Assembly: GCF_000092225.1 (NCBI RefSeq) | Contig: NC_014158.1 | Coordinates: forward strand, 930,001 to 994,000 | Direction: 5' to 3' | Length of the DNA stretch: 64,000 bases | DNA from: Tsukamurella paurometabola DSM 20162 | Lineage (GTDB): Bacteria; Actinomycetota; Actinomycetes; Mycobacteriales; Mycobacteriaceae | Shown here: positions 1 to 8,259 of the stretch, piece by piece | Layout of the letters: every line of letters starts with the position of its first letter | How positions within the stretch are numbered: the first letter of the stretch is position 1 | Program-made: the position numbers and the translations under genes | Notes under the pieces: model-generated | The model's database searches: none | What the model was told of the DNA's origin: nothing | Seen by the model: the letters and a program-made list of their open reading frames with translations, nothing else

Positions 1-113
1 TGCAGATCGGCGAAGACCTGCAGGTGCTCGCCGACTACCCGGTCTCGAAGGGCTGCACATCGCCCTTCGCGCCGATCTGGATCGCAGAGATGGTGCGCCG
101 TCGCGAGGGCTAA
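1..113 (+). CDS. 3' end of an unidentified protein (partial)
   Basis: The window opens inside a reading frame that runs from base 3 to a TAA at 111-113 and shows only the last 36 residues, ending in WIAEMVRRREG. Codon use has the strong third-position G/C bias of the neighbouring genes, so it is probably a real C-terminus. No family is recognisable from so short a tail. The next gene, guaA, starts 25 bases later with its own leaderless-type promoter, so the two need not be co-transcribed. Confidence 0.6.
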   Translation, partial: QIGEDLQVLADYPVSKGCTSPFAPIWIAEMVRRREG

Positions 114-137
114 CCGGCGCCGACTAGACTGTCCCGG

Positions 138-1697
138 GTGACGGACTCCCCAAACCCGGTTCTTGTCGTCGACTTCGGCGCGCAGTACGCGCAGCTCATC
201 GCCCGCCGCGTCCGCGAGGCGCGGATCTACTCCGAAGTGGTGCCGCACACCATCACCGCCGATGAGGTGCGCGCCAAGAACCCCGCCGCGATCGTGCTCT
301 CCGGCGGCCCCGCATCGGTGTACGCGGAGGACGCCCCCAATCTCGATCCCGCGGTCTTCGATCTCGGTGTCCCGGTGTTCGGCATCTGCTACGGCTTCCA
401 GATGATGGCCAGAGCACTGGGCGGTACGGTCGCCAACACCGGGGGTCGCGAATTCGGCCGCACCACCTTCACGCCCGCCGAGGGCGTGCTGCACACCGGC
501 CTCCCGACGGAGCAGCCGGTGTGGATGAGCCACAACGACGCGGTGCAGGTGGCGCCCGAGGGTTTCACCACCGTCGGCTCGACGCCGGGCGCCCCGGTCG
601 CGGCGTTCGAGAATGTCGACAAGCGGATGGCCGGCGTCCAGTACCACCCTGAGGTGCTGCACAGCCCGCATGGTCAGGAGGTGCTGACCCGCTTCCTGTA
701 CGAGATCGCCGGGCTGAAGCCCACCTGGACCGCGGCGAACATCGCCGAGCAGCTCATCGACGACGTTCGCGTCCAGGTCGGTGCGGACGGCCTCGCGATC
801 TGCGGCCTGTCGGGCGGCGTCGACTCGGCGGTCGCGGCCGCGCTGGTGCAGCGCGCCATCGGCGATCGTCTCACCTGTGTCTTCGTCGATCACGGGCTGT
901 TGCGCCAGGGCGAGCGCGAGCAAGTGCAGAAGGACTTCGTCGCCGCGACTGGCGCCCGCCTCGTGACGGTGGACGCCGAGGAGACGTTCCTGTCCCGCCT
1001 GGCCGGTGTCTCCGACCCGGAGACGAAGCGCAAGACCATCGGTGAGCTGTTCATCCGCTCCTTCGAGGGCGCGGTCTCCGAGGTCGTCGGCACGGCGGAC
1101 GCCAAGGTGGAGTTCCTGGTCCAGGGGACGCTGTACCCCGACGTGGTGGAGTCCGGGGGCGGCGCCGGCACCGCGAACATCAAGAGCCACCACAACGTGG
1201 GCGGCCTGCCCGAGGACCTCGAGTTCACCCTGGTCGAGCCGCTGCGGCTGCTGTTCAAGGACGAGGTCCGCGCGGTCGGCCGCGAGCTGGGCCTGCCGGA
1301 GGAGATCGTCGGCCGCCAGCCCTTCCCCGGGCCGGGCCTGGCGATCCGCATCGTCGGCGAGGTCACCAAGGACCGCCTCGACCTGCTCCGTAAGGCCGAT
1401 GCGATCGCCCGTGAAGAGCTCACCGCCGCGGGCCTCGACGGCACCATCTGGCAGTGCCCGGTGGTGCTGCTCGCCGATGTCCGCAGCGTGGGCGTGCAGG
1501 GCGACGGCCGCACCTACGGTCACCCGATCGTGCTGCGTCCCGTCAGTTCCGAGGACGCGATGACCGCGGACTGGACGCGTGTGCCGTACGAGACGCTGGA
1601 GATCATCTCCACCCGGATCACCAATGAGGTGGAAGAGGTCAACCGCGTGGTGCTCGACGTGACGAGCAAGCCGCCGGGGACCATCGAGTGGGAGTAA
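138..1697 (+). CDS. guaA: GMP synthase (glutamine-hydrolysing)
   Basis: Converts XMP, glutamine and ATP to GMP, the last step of guanine nucleotide synthesis, in the cytosol. The 519-residue protein has the full family layout. The class I glutamine amidotransferase domain comes first, with Cys84 in GICYGFQ and His170/Glu172 in YHPEV. The ATP-pyrophosphatase domain follows, with P-loop SGGVDS at 225-230, and then the dimerisation domain ending PPGTIEWE. The GTG at 138 is preceded by a TAGACT hexamer at 125-130 with a 7-nt gap and no Shine-Dalgarno sequence, so a leaderless mRNA is likely. A weak 6-bp hairpin (1698-1714) follows the stop. Length and catalytic residues are normal. Confidence 0.97.
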   Translation: MTDSPNPVLVVDFGAQYAQLIARRVREARIYSEVVPHTITADEVRAKNPAAIVLSGGPASVYAEDAPNLDPAVFDLGVPVFGICYGFQMMARALGGTVANTGGREFGRTTFTPAEGVLHTGLPTEQPVWMSHNDAVQVAPEGFTTVGSTPGAPVAAFENVDKRMAGVQYHPEVLHSPHGQEVLTRFLYEIAGLKPTWTAANIAEQLIDDVRVQVGADGLAICGLSGGVDSAVAAALVQRAIGDRLTCVFVDHGLLRQGEREQVQKDFVAATGARLVTVDAEETFLSRLAGVSDPETKRKTIGELFIRSFEGAVSEVVGTADAKVEFLVQGTLYPDVVESGGGAGTANIKSHHNVGGLPEDLEFTLVEPLRLLFKDEVRAVGRELGLPEEIVGRQPFPGPGLAIRIVGEVTKDRLDLLRKADAIAREELTAAGLDGTIWQCPVVLLADVRSVGVQGDGRTYGHPIVLRPVSSEDAMTADWTRVPYETLEIISTRITNEVEEVNRVVLDVTSKPPGTIEWE

Positions 1698-1737
1698 CGG
1701 TCACGTTCTGACCGCTGCCGTGGGTACCGTCGATGTC

Positions 1738-2547
1738 ATGACGATTCTGGTGACGGGTGCAACGGGAAACATCGGACGGAAGGTCGTGGACGAGCTGCTG
1801 CTCAGGGGTGTCTCGGACATCCGGGCGCTCACCACGAACCCAGCGAAGGCGAATCTGCCGAGCGGAGTGGAGGCCTTCGCGGGCTTCATCGGCAAGCCGG
1901 AGACGCTCGATGGCGCGTTCGACGGCGTGACCGCGATGTACCTCGCGCCGTACGAGCCCACCGCGGCGGAGGTGCTGCGGCGGGCGAAGGACGCGGGCGT
2001 TCAGTATGTGGTGGCGACCTCGGGCAGTGCGCACTGGCAGGCGCTCACCGACATCATCCTCGGGAGCGGGCTCGACGTGACCGTGCTGGGCCCGGGCGAA
2101 TTCTTGGAGAACTTCGCGGGCTGGGCTCCCGGGATCGCCGCGGATTCCACTGTGCGCGAGCCCTACCCGGATGCCGGCAACGCCCCGATCGGGATGATCG
2201 ACATCGCGGCAGTGGCCGCGGCGCTACTCACCGCCGAAGACCGGACGCCGCACCTGGGGCGCACCTACGACATCACGGGTCCCGAGTTCCTCACCCGCCC
2301 GGAGGCGGCGCGGCAGATCGGTATCGGGATCGGCCGGGAGGTGCGCTTCGAGCAGATCACCCGTGAGCAGGCGGAGGAGCTGCTGCGACCGTCCATGGGT
2401 GACATGGCTTCCTGGTATCTCGACCTGCAGCAGGCCTCGATCGAGTGGAAGCAGGAGCCCAACGATCTGGTGGAGCGGCTCTCCGGCCGCCCGGCGACGT
2501 CGTTGGCGCAATGGGCGGCCGCGAACCGGGAGTTGTTCTCCGCCTGA
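1738..2547 (+). CDS. NmrA-like NAD(P)-binding oxidoreductase
   Basis: This is an atypical short-chain dehydrogenase of the NmrA/quinone-reductase type: Rossmann fold with the glycine motif GATGNIGRKVV near residue 10. Such proteins are NAD(P)H-dependent reductases or redox sensors; the substrate cannot be told from sequence. A GTG 18 bases upstream (1720) would add six residues. The ATG at 1738 is preferred because the protein then begins right at the first beta-strand (MTILVTGATG) and a TACCGT hexamer (1725-1730) lies 7 nt before it, a leaderless arrangement. It is a single gene ended by the strong hairpin at 2568-2602. Confidence 0.8.
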   Translation: MTILVTGATGNIGRKVVDELLLRGVSDIRALTTNPAKANLPSGVEAFAGFIGKPETLDGAFDGVTAMYLAPYEPTAAEVLRRAKDAGVQYVVATSGSAHWQALTDIILGSGLDVTVLGPGEFLENFAGWAPGIAADSTVREPYPDAGNAPIGMIDIAAVAAALLTAEDRTPHLGRTYDITGPEFLTRPEAARQIGIGIGREVRFEQITREQAEELLRPSMGDMASWYLDLQQASIEWKQEPNDLVERLSGRPATSLAQWAAANRELFSA

Positions 2548-2567
2548 TCTTCTCCGGACATGGGAGA

Positions 2568-2602
2568 GCCCGGGGCGCATGGGTGAGGGGTGCGCCCCGG
2601 GC
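2568..2602. terminator. Bidirectional stem-loop terminator
   Basis: A perfect 12-bp inverted repeat (2568-2579 and 2591-2602, mostly G/C) with an 11-nt loop sits between two convergent genes, 21 bp after the oxidoreductase stop and 15 bp from the stop of the membrane protein gene on the other strand. There is no U-tract, as is common for terminators of high-GC actinobacteria. It could serve both strands. Confidence 0.7.
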
Positions 2603-2616
2603 GTCTCGCGCCGCCG

Positions 2617-2868
2617 CTAGGGGGTGTTCGGCGGCTGGTCGGTGGGAGAGTTCTTGCCGGGCTTGATGATCAACATCAAACCGGCGATGGCGACGGCGCC
2701 GATCACGACCACCGCGAGGAGTGTGCCGGCGCTGATCAGGCTGGGCCCGCCGGCCGCGCCCCACACGGCGATGGTCAGGGCGATCAGGCCGGCGACGAGC
2801 AGTGCCGGGGAGAAGCGGCGCGGCGCGCCCTTCTCCGTTGCGGTGCCGGGGTTCTCATCAGCGGACAC
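2617..2868 (-). CDS. Small two-helix membrane protein, unknown function
   Basis: An 83-residue protein with a charged N-terminal segment, two hydrophobic helices (roughly 20-42 and 46-68) and a short polar tail. No family is recognised. Its GTG start (2866-2868) overlaps the end of the PspC gene by 11 bases, so translation is probably coupled and the protein is likely an accessory of the PspC/LiaF-like membrane-stress unit. Codon use matches the surroundings. Confidence 0.7.
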   Translation of the reverse strand: MSADENPGTATEKGAPRRFSPALLVAGLIALTIAVWGAAGGPSLISAGTLLAVVVIGAVAIAGLMLIIKPGKNSPTDQPPNTP

Positions 2869-4261
2869 GGTTCACCTCCACGCTCCCGACGTTGCCGCTG
2901 GCGTCGATCTTCAGCGTCGGTGCGTCGGGCTTGGCACCGGCGCCGAGGATCAGTCCTTCGGGGCACTGGGTGTCGCCGACATTCACCGAGCAGGTGACCT
3001 CGACGTTCATCGAATCCGGCACGGTGATGCGGGTTTCGCCCGCGGCGACCCGGGTCTTGAGCTTGCGGTCCTGGTCCAGGGTCATCCCGCGCAGGTCGAG
3101 GGTCAGGGTGCCGGCCTGCAGCTTGAACTCCTCGGGCATGGTCGCCGCGTCGGTGAGCACGTACGACCGGTCGCCGCGGGGCGCGTCGACGTAACCGCTC
3201 ATCACGTTCTGCGCTGTCGCGGCCACCACGACGAACCCGGCGAGCGGGATCGCGGCGACCAGCAGCCCGTAGCCGGTCTTGTGAAAGGCACCGAACAGCA
3301 GTCCCGCGGCGATCACGCCGAGCACCAGTGAACCGGCGAGAACGGGGGAGACCGACGCCAGCCCGGTCACGTTCACTGCGGCGATACCGGCGGCGGTGAG
3401 GAGTGCGAGCCCGAGCGTGACCGGCGTGGCCCGGGACCGCGGACGCGGGAGCGGGGTGGGCGGCGTGGGCTGTGCGGGTTCGGGAAGGTCCCAGGCGAAG
3501 GGCGCGGCGCCCAGCGGATCCCACCGGGGCGGGTGGATCTCCTCGGTCACCTGGTCGCGGCGCGGCTGCTGGGGTGCGGTCGTCGGGGTGGCCTGCGGTG
3601 GCGCCACCGGGGGAGCGGCGTCGGTCGCCGGCGTCGCGGTATCCGCGGCGGCGGCGGATTCGGTGGTGTCGTCGGCCTGCGCGGGATGTGCCGCGCCGGC
3701 CTGCTGTGCCGGTTGCTCGGCCGGCGCGGCGAAGGTGCCCGGGTCGGTCCCCGCCGGCGGCTGCCACATCGGTTGCCATCGGAACGGCGCCGCGGGTGGC
3801 TGCCACGCGCCCACCGGGGCCGGGCCGACATCGACGAACCGCGACGAGATCGCGGTTCCGGGCGGTGCCTGCGGGGTGCGCTGGTGCAGCGCGTACCAGA
3901 CCACCAGTAGCAACGCCGCGCTGATCATGCCGGAGCCCGGCCACGACGAGCTGAGTCCGCTGCCGAAGGACACGGCGAGCACCGCCGCGATCACCAGCAC
4001 GAAGGGCGGCGGTCCGCTCTGCTCCGGCGCGTACTCGCGGTACGGCTCCTTCGGCAGCACGAAGATGCCGACGATGTACGCGATCAGTCCGGCTCCGCCG
4101 AGCAGAGCCGCGCCGAGGAACGCGGCGCGCACCAGCGCGACGTCCACCTGGTAGCGGCGAGCGAAGCCGGTGCACACGCCCGCGATGGGCGCGCGCCGGG
4201 CCCGCAGGGGCCGGGTGTCCCACATCTGCCGGACCTGGCTGGAGAGGGTTGCTGTGTCCAT
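2858..4261 (-). CDS. PspC-domain membrane protein with LiaF-like C-terminus
   Basis: A predicted 467-residue inner-membrane protein. A PspC domain lies at the N-terminus (about 10-70, with RRAPIAGVCTGFARRY and a following hydrophobic helix). A Pro/Ala-rich cytoplasmic linker, further membrane helices in the middle, and a C-terminal beta-rich region (LDLRGMTLD onward) resembling LiaF/cell-wall-active-antibiotic-response domains complete it. PspC and LiaF proteins sense envelope stress and signal to histidine kinases; here a PspC-bearing kinase gene is divergent, 153 bp away. The open frame continues upstream to 4405, but the ATG at 4261 (MDTATLSSQV) begins at the conserved part. Confidence 0.82.
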   Translation of the reverse strand: MDTATLSSQVRQMWDTRPLRARRAPIAGVCTGFARRYQVDVALVRAAFLGAALLGGAGLIAYIVGIFVLPKEPYREYAPEQSGPPPFVLVIAAVLAVSFGSGLSSSWPGSGMISAALLLVVWYALHQRTPQAPPGTAISSRFVDVGPAPVGAWQPPAAPFRWQPMWQPPAGTDPGTFAAPAEQPAQQAGAAHPAQADDTTESAAAADTATPATDAAPPVAPPQATPTTAPQQPRRDQVTEEIHPPRWDPLGAAPFAWDLPEPAQPTPPTPLPRPRSRATPVTLGLALLTAAGIAAVNVTGLASVSPVLAGSLVLGVIAAGLLFGAFHKTGYGLLVAAIPLAGFVVVAATAQNVMSGYVDAPRGDRSYVLTDAATMPEEFKLQAGTLTLDLRGMTLDQDRKLKTRVAAGETRITVPDSMNVEVTCSVNVGDTQCPEGLILGAGAKPDAPTLKIDASGNVGSVEVNRVR

Positions 4262-4414
4262 GTCATCGATACTGCTGGCGCGGACGGCGCGGAACCATCG
4301 GGATCTACCCTGAATTCGCGGACGCTCCGGCTCGGGGTTTCCGAGGCATCCGGGGGCGGCTCCGGGAGTTCCCCGATGCGCGGCACCGCGATGGCGTGCC
4401 ACCATCGAGGAACG

Positions 4415-5815
4415 ATGGCACGACTTTCACGACGCGCTCGGCGCGCACGCAACTCCTGGGCGCAGTACCAGGCCTGGGCCCCCGTGTACCCCCGGTACCC
4501 GGGCGCTGCGGCGCACCCCGGCCAGGGCGCACCGTCGACGGTGCCGCAGGCGCCCGCCCCGGTGCCCGGGTTCCCGCTGCCCGGCCCCGACGCCGGGCTC
4601 GGCTATCCCCGCATGTATCGCCGTAACGGTGGTGCCGTGATCGGTGGTGTGTGCGGCGGCATCGCCGACCACCTGGAACTCGACGTGACCCGGGTGCGGA
4701 TCGCGTTCACCCTGCTGGCGCTGCTCGGCGCGGGCGTCATCATGTACGCGCTGCTGTGGTTCTTCTGCCGGCCGGGCACCGACACCGAGAAGCCCGATCC
4801 GGCGGAGCGTCGCCGTGGTCTCGCGCTCGCCGTGCTCGGCGTGGTCGGTGCCGCCACGCTCACCGCGGTCGCCAGCAACGCGAACACCGGATTCATCGTG
4901 CCGGTGATCGTGATCGGCGTGGGGGCCGCCCTGGTCTGGCGCGAGGCGGATTTCGCCGCGCGCGCTCCTGCGGCGGTGGGCGGTCCCCGGCTGATCACCT
5001 GGCTGCGCATGCTGGGCGGGGTCACCCTGGTGGTCGTCGGTCTCGCCGTGGTCTTCCTGGGCCGCGTCGATGTCTCCGCGCTGCCGACGGCATTGGCCGC
5101 GGTCGTGCTCACACTGGTGGGCGTCGCGCTGCTCACGGTCCCGGTGTGGATGCGCATGTGGCGAGACCTCGGCGAGGAGCGCGCGGCCCGGGTGCGCACC
5201 ATCGAGCGCGAGGAGATCGCCTCACACCTGCATGATTCCGTGTTGCAGACCCTGGCCCTGATACAGAAGCAATCGGCCGACGGTGCCGCCGTCAAGCGCC
5301 TGGCGCGCAGCCAGGAACGTGAACTGCGGGAGTGGCTGTTCGGTGCCGCCGAGGCACCGGCGAGTTCGCTCGCCGCCGCGCTCAAGGCCGCCGCCGCCGA
5401 TGTCGAGGACAGCCACGGTGTGGCGGTCAACGTGATCACCGTGGGCGATGTGGAGGGCGCGGAGCTGGGTGTCGACGACCGATTCACCGCCCTGCTGGGG
5501 GCTGTGAAGGAGGCGATGGTCAACGCCGCCAAGCACTCCGGCTGCGAGACGATGGACACCTACGCCGAGGTCGACGCCGATCTGGTCGCCGTCTTCGTGC
5601 GCGACCGCGGCATCGGATTCGACCCGGACGCGGTACCGTCGGACCGGCAGGGGTTGGCGAAGTCGATCCGGGCCCGCGTGGAACGTCGCGGCGGCACCGC
5701 CGAGGTGCGCTCGACGCCCGGGCGCGGCACCGAGATCCGGCTCTCGGTTCCCCGGCCCGGTTCGGACGCACCCGCGTCGGAACCGGCGGAATCGATCGCG
5801 GAGGAGAACGCGTGA
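4415..5815 (+). CDS. PspC-domain sensor histidine kinase
   Basis: A 466-residue membrane sensor kinase. Pro-rich N-terminus (20-60), PspC domain (about 67-120, GGVCGGIADHLELD), several membrane helices to about 247, then a HisKA_3-type dimerisation segment with the probable phospho-acceptor His273 in ASHLHDSVLQT, and a HATPase_c domain (NAAKHSG, DRGIGFDPD, and GRGTEIRL near the end). It fits the NarL/LiaS-type kinases that phosphorylate LuxR-family regulators, and such a regulator follows with a 4-base GTGA overlap. The ATG at 4415 is chosen because a GAGGA ribosome-binding sequence lies just before it; an in-frame ATG at 4376 has none. The signal is probably envelope or antibiotic stress, by family inference. 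Confidence 0.88.
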   Translation: MARLSRRARRARNSWAQYQAWAPVYPRYPGAAAHPGQGAPSTVPQAPAPVPGFPLPGPDAGLGYPRMYRRNGGAVIGGVCGGIADHLELDVTRVRIAFTLLALLGAGVIMYALLWFFCRPGTDTEKPDPAERRRGLALAVLGVVGAATLTAVASNANTGFIVPVIVIGVGAALVWREADFAARAPAAVGGPRLITWLRMLGGVTLVVVGLAVVFLGRVDVSALPTALAAVVLTLVGVALLTVPVWMRMWRDLGEERAARVRTIEREEIASHLHDSVLQTLALIQKQSADGAAVKRLARSQERELREWLFGAAEAPASSLAAALKAAAADVEDSHGVAVNVITVGDVEGAELGVDDRFTALLGAVKEAMVNAAKHSGCETMDTYAEVDADLVAVFVRDRGIGFDPDAVPSDRQGLAKSIRARVERRGGTAEVRSTPGRGTEIRLSVPRPGSDAPASEPAESIAEENA

Positions 5816-6483
5816 CCAACCGGGTGTTCCTGGTCGACGATCACGGGGTGTTCCGCTCGGGCGTGCGCGCCGAGCTGGCTCGGGAGGCCACCATCGAGGT
5901 GGTCGGCGAGGCCGGCACCGTCGCCGAGGCGGTGTCCGGGATCCTTGAGAGCGCACCGGATGTCGTGCTGCTGGATGTGCACATGCCCGACGGTGGTGGT
6001 GTGGCCGTGCTCCGCGGGGTCACCGACGGTGCGCCGCGCGCCCGCCTGGAGAAGACACCGGTCTTCTTGGCGCTCAGTGTGTCCGACGCTGCCGAGGACG
6101 TGATCGCCACCATCCGCGCCGGAGCGCGTGGCTACGTCACCAAGACCATCTCGGGTCCCGAATTGGCCGATGCCGTGCGGCGGGTGGCCGACGGTGACGC
6201 CGTGTTCTCGCCTCGGCTGGCCGGTTTCGTGCTCGATTCGTTCACCGGGCGCTCGCCGGTGCCCGAGCCCGCGCTCGATCCGGAGCTGGATTCGCTCACC
6301 CCACGTGAGCTGGAGGTGCTGCGTCTGCTGGCCCGCGGCTACACCTACCGGGAGATCGCCGAGGATCTGTTCATCTCGGTGAAAACGGTCGAGACGCATG
6401 CCTCGAACGTGCTGCGGAAGACGCAGCAGAGCAACAGGAACGCGCTGACCCGCTGGGCGCACACCCGGCACCTCGCCGACTGA
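5812..6483 (+). CDS. NarL/LuxR-family response regulator
   Basis: A 223-residue two-component regulator: receiver domain with acidic pair Asp9/Asp10, phospho-acceptor Asp55 (VVLLDVHMPD) and Lys in YVTKT, then a LuxR-type helix-turn-helix (about 158-205, LTPRELEVLRLLARGYT...). Its GTG start overlaps the kinase stop (GTGA), so the pair is one translationally coupled unit. Targets are unknown, but the divergent PspC/LiaF-like gene and the kinase operon itself are the obvious candidates. Confidence 0.93.
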   Translation: MTNRVFLVDDHGVFRSGVRAELAREATIEVVGEAGTVAEAVSGILESAPDVVLLDVHMPDGGGVAVLRGVTDGAPRARLEKTPVFLALSVSDAAEDVIATIRAGARGYVTKTISGPELADAVRRVADGDAVFSPRLAGFVLDSFTGRSPVPEPALDPELDSLTPRELEVLRLLARGYTYREIAEDLFISVKTVETHASNVLRKTQQSNRNALTRWAHTRHLAD

Positions 6484-6487
6484 GGCG

Positions 6488-7645
6488 TCAGCCGAGTGCG
6501 ATGATGACGCCGGCCACCACGGCGGCGAGCACGATGAAGCCCAGGATGATCCATGCCGCGAGGACGGTGTTCGACATACCGGAGGGCGGGGCCACCGGAG
6601 GTGGTGTGTAGTTCGTCGCCGGACGCGGCGCGGGCGGACGGTTCCCGGTGGCTGACTGTGCCGTCCGGTCCCGCGGCTCCCGGGGTACGCGCTCTCCGGC
6701 CGAGCGACGCAGCCACACCGCGGCACCGTCCTGACCCGGCTGCAACGGCGATGCGAGCACAGCGGCGGGATTGCCGCCGGCCGCGGCCACCTCGGCGAGG
6801 CGGTCGCGGGCGGTCTCCAGGGAGGGACGCTTGGTGGGGCTCGGCTGCAGCATGTCCAGGATCACCGCGGTGAGTGGTCCGGTGTGCTTGGGACGGTCGA
6901 TCTGGCCGCGAGCAACCTTGTGCAGCAGCGACATCGAGTCCTCGTCCACACCGAAGGGCGGCACTCCCTCCAGTGCGGTGTAGAGGGTGGCGCCCAGGGA
7001 GTACAGGTCGGAGGCCTCGGACGGTTCGCCGCCACGGGCCACCTCGGGCGCGAAGTACGCGGGTGTGCCGGTGATGATGCCGGACGGTCCGGCTTCGTCG
7101 CCCTTCGCCCGGGCGATACCGAAATCGGAGAGCTTCACGGTGCCCGAGGCGCGGCCGCGGTTGGCGATGAGGATGTTGCCGGGTTTGATGTCGCGGTGGA
7201 TGATTCCGGCCTCATGCGCCTCGATGAGGGCGTCGGCGACCTGCGCGCCGATCTGCGCGACCTGTCGGTCGGGCATGGTGCCGGTCATGTGCAGTACCTG
7301 CGCTAGTGAGCGGGACGGCAGGTACTCCATCACCAGCCAGGGCTCGCCGCGGTCGATCGCGACGTCGTACATCGAGATCGCATTGCGGTGCTGCAGTCGG
7401 GCGGCGATCCGTCCCTCGTGCAGGGCACGGCGGCGCAACTCGTCGGCTTGTTCTTCGGAGAGTCCCTCGGTGGAGATGACCTGCTTGGCGGCCACGTCGC
7501 GGTCCAGGCGCTCGTCGCGGGCGAGCCACACCGCGCCCATGCCGCCGCCGCCGATCTTCGACGTCAGCCGGTAGCGTCCGGCCACCAGGTAGTCGGGCCC
7601 GGGGACGCCGCGCGTCGCCCCACCGGTTCCCGTCGATTCCGTCAC
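6488..7645 (-). CDS. Tail-anchored Ser/Thr protein kinase (PknA/B type)
   Basis: A 385-residue Hanks-type kinase. Gly-rich loop IGGGGMGAV (31-39), ATP-binding Lys54, catalytic loop HRDIKPGN (Asp152), and DFG (Asp174). A Pro-rich juxtamembrane stretch (about 310-355) ends in a single C-terminal membrane helix, with only about one residue outside, so the protein has no extracellular sensor and faces the cytoplasm. GTG start with a TAGTAT hexamer 6 nt before it (leaderless type). It is convergent with the response-regulator gene, stops 4 bases apart. Confidence 0.93.
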   Translation of the reverse strand: MTESTGTGGATRGVPGPDYLVAGRYRLTSKIGGGGMGAVWLARDERLDRDVAAKQVISTEGLSEEQADELRRRALHEGRIAARLQHRNAISMYDVAIDRGEPWLVMEYLPSRSLAQVLHMTGTMPDRQVAQIGAQVADALIEAHEAGIIHRDIKPGNILIANRGRASGTVKLSDFGIARAKGDEAGPSGIITGTPAYFAPEVARGGEPSEASDLYSLGATLYTALEGVPPFGVDEDSMSLLHKVARGQIDRPKHTGPLTAVILDMLQPSPTKRPSLETARDRLAEVAAAGGNPAAVLASPLQPGQDGAAVWLRRSAGERVPREPRDRTAQSATGNRPPAPRPATNYTPPPVAPPSGMSNTVLAAWIILGFIVLAAVVAGVIIALG

Positions 7646-7661
7646 GCGTCGATACTAGAGC

Positions 7662-8210
7662 TCACGCGCGTCGCGCGCGGTAGGCGGCCACGTTCAGCCG
7701 GTTGTTGCATCCGTCGTCGCAGTACCGGCGCGAGGAGTTGCGAGTGAAGTCGACGAGCACGCCGGCGCAGTCCGGTGCCGAGCACACCCGCAGCCGGTCC
7801 AGGGCGTCCGCGCGCACCATATCGACCAGTCCCATCGCCGGTTCGGCGAGGAAGCGTTCCGCGATCGGCGTCTCGTCCGACCATCCGTGCAGGTGATAGG
7901 GCCAGTCATCGTGCCGGGCCAGCTGCGGCAGCACGTGCGCCTCGCGCAGCATCCGGTTGATCAGCGAGACCGCGCGGGCCTCGTCCGCCGCGGAGTCCCA
8001 CAGCTCGCGCAGCAGAGCACGCACCGCGTACACCCGGTCGAGCTCGTCGGGGCGGATCGGGATGGGCCCGGTCCAGCCCCACCGGGCCACGAAGTCGCGG
8101 AGTGCCGCCTCGTCGGGCAACCGCTCCAGGCGCCCGGTGGTCGCATCGGGCGCGGTGTTCACCAGCTCGGCGGCACTCGCGAGCGCGGATTTCGTGTCGT
8201 ACGAGAACAT
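7662..8210 (-). CDS. CGNR zinc-finger, ABATE-domain transcriptional regulator
   Basis: A 182-residue protein of the CGNR family: N-terminal helical ABATE (stress-response ligand-binding-like) domain and a C-terminal treble-clef zinc finger with Cys143, Cys148, Cys164 and Cys168. The family signature CGNR reads CNNR here (168-171), followed by the usual NVAAYRARR basic helix. Such proteins are predicted DNA-binding regulators. It is divergent from the amino-acid permease across 49 bp. A TACCAT hexamer lies 9 nt upstream of the ATG. Confidence 0.88.
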   Translation of the reverse strand: MFSYDTKSALASAAELVNTAPDATTGRLERLPDEAALRDFVARWGWTGPIPIRPDELDRVYAVRALLRELWDSAADEARAVSLINRMLREAHVLPQLARHDDWPYHLHGWSDETPIAERFLAEPAMGLVDMVRADALDRLRVCSAPDCAGVLVDFTRNSSRRYCDDGCNNRLNVAAYRARRA

Positions 8211-8259
8211 GTTGGACGAATGGTAGTCGCCCGTAACAAACGCTCGCTACTCTCATCGG

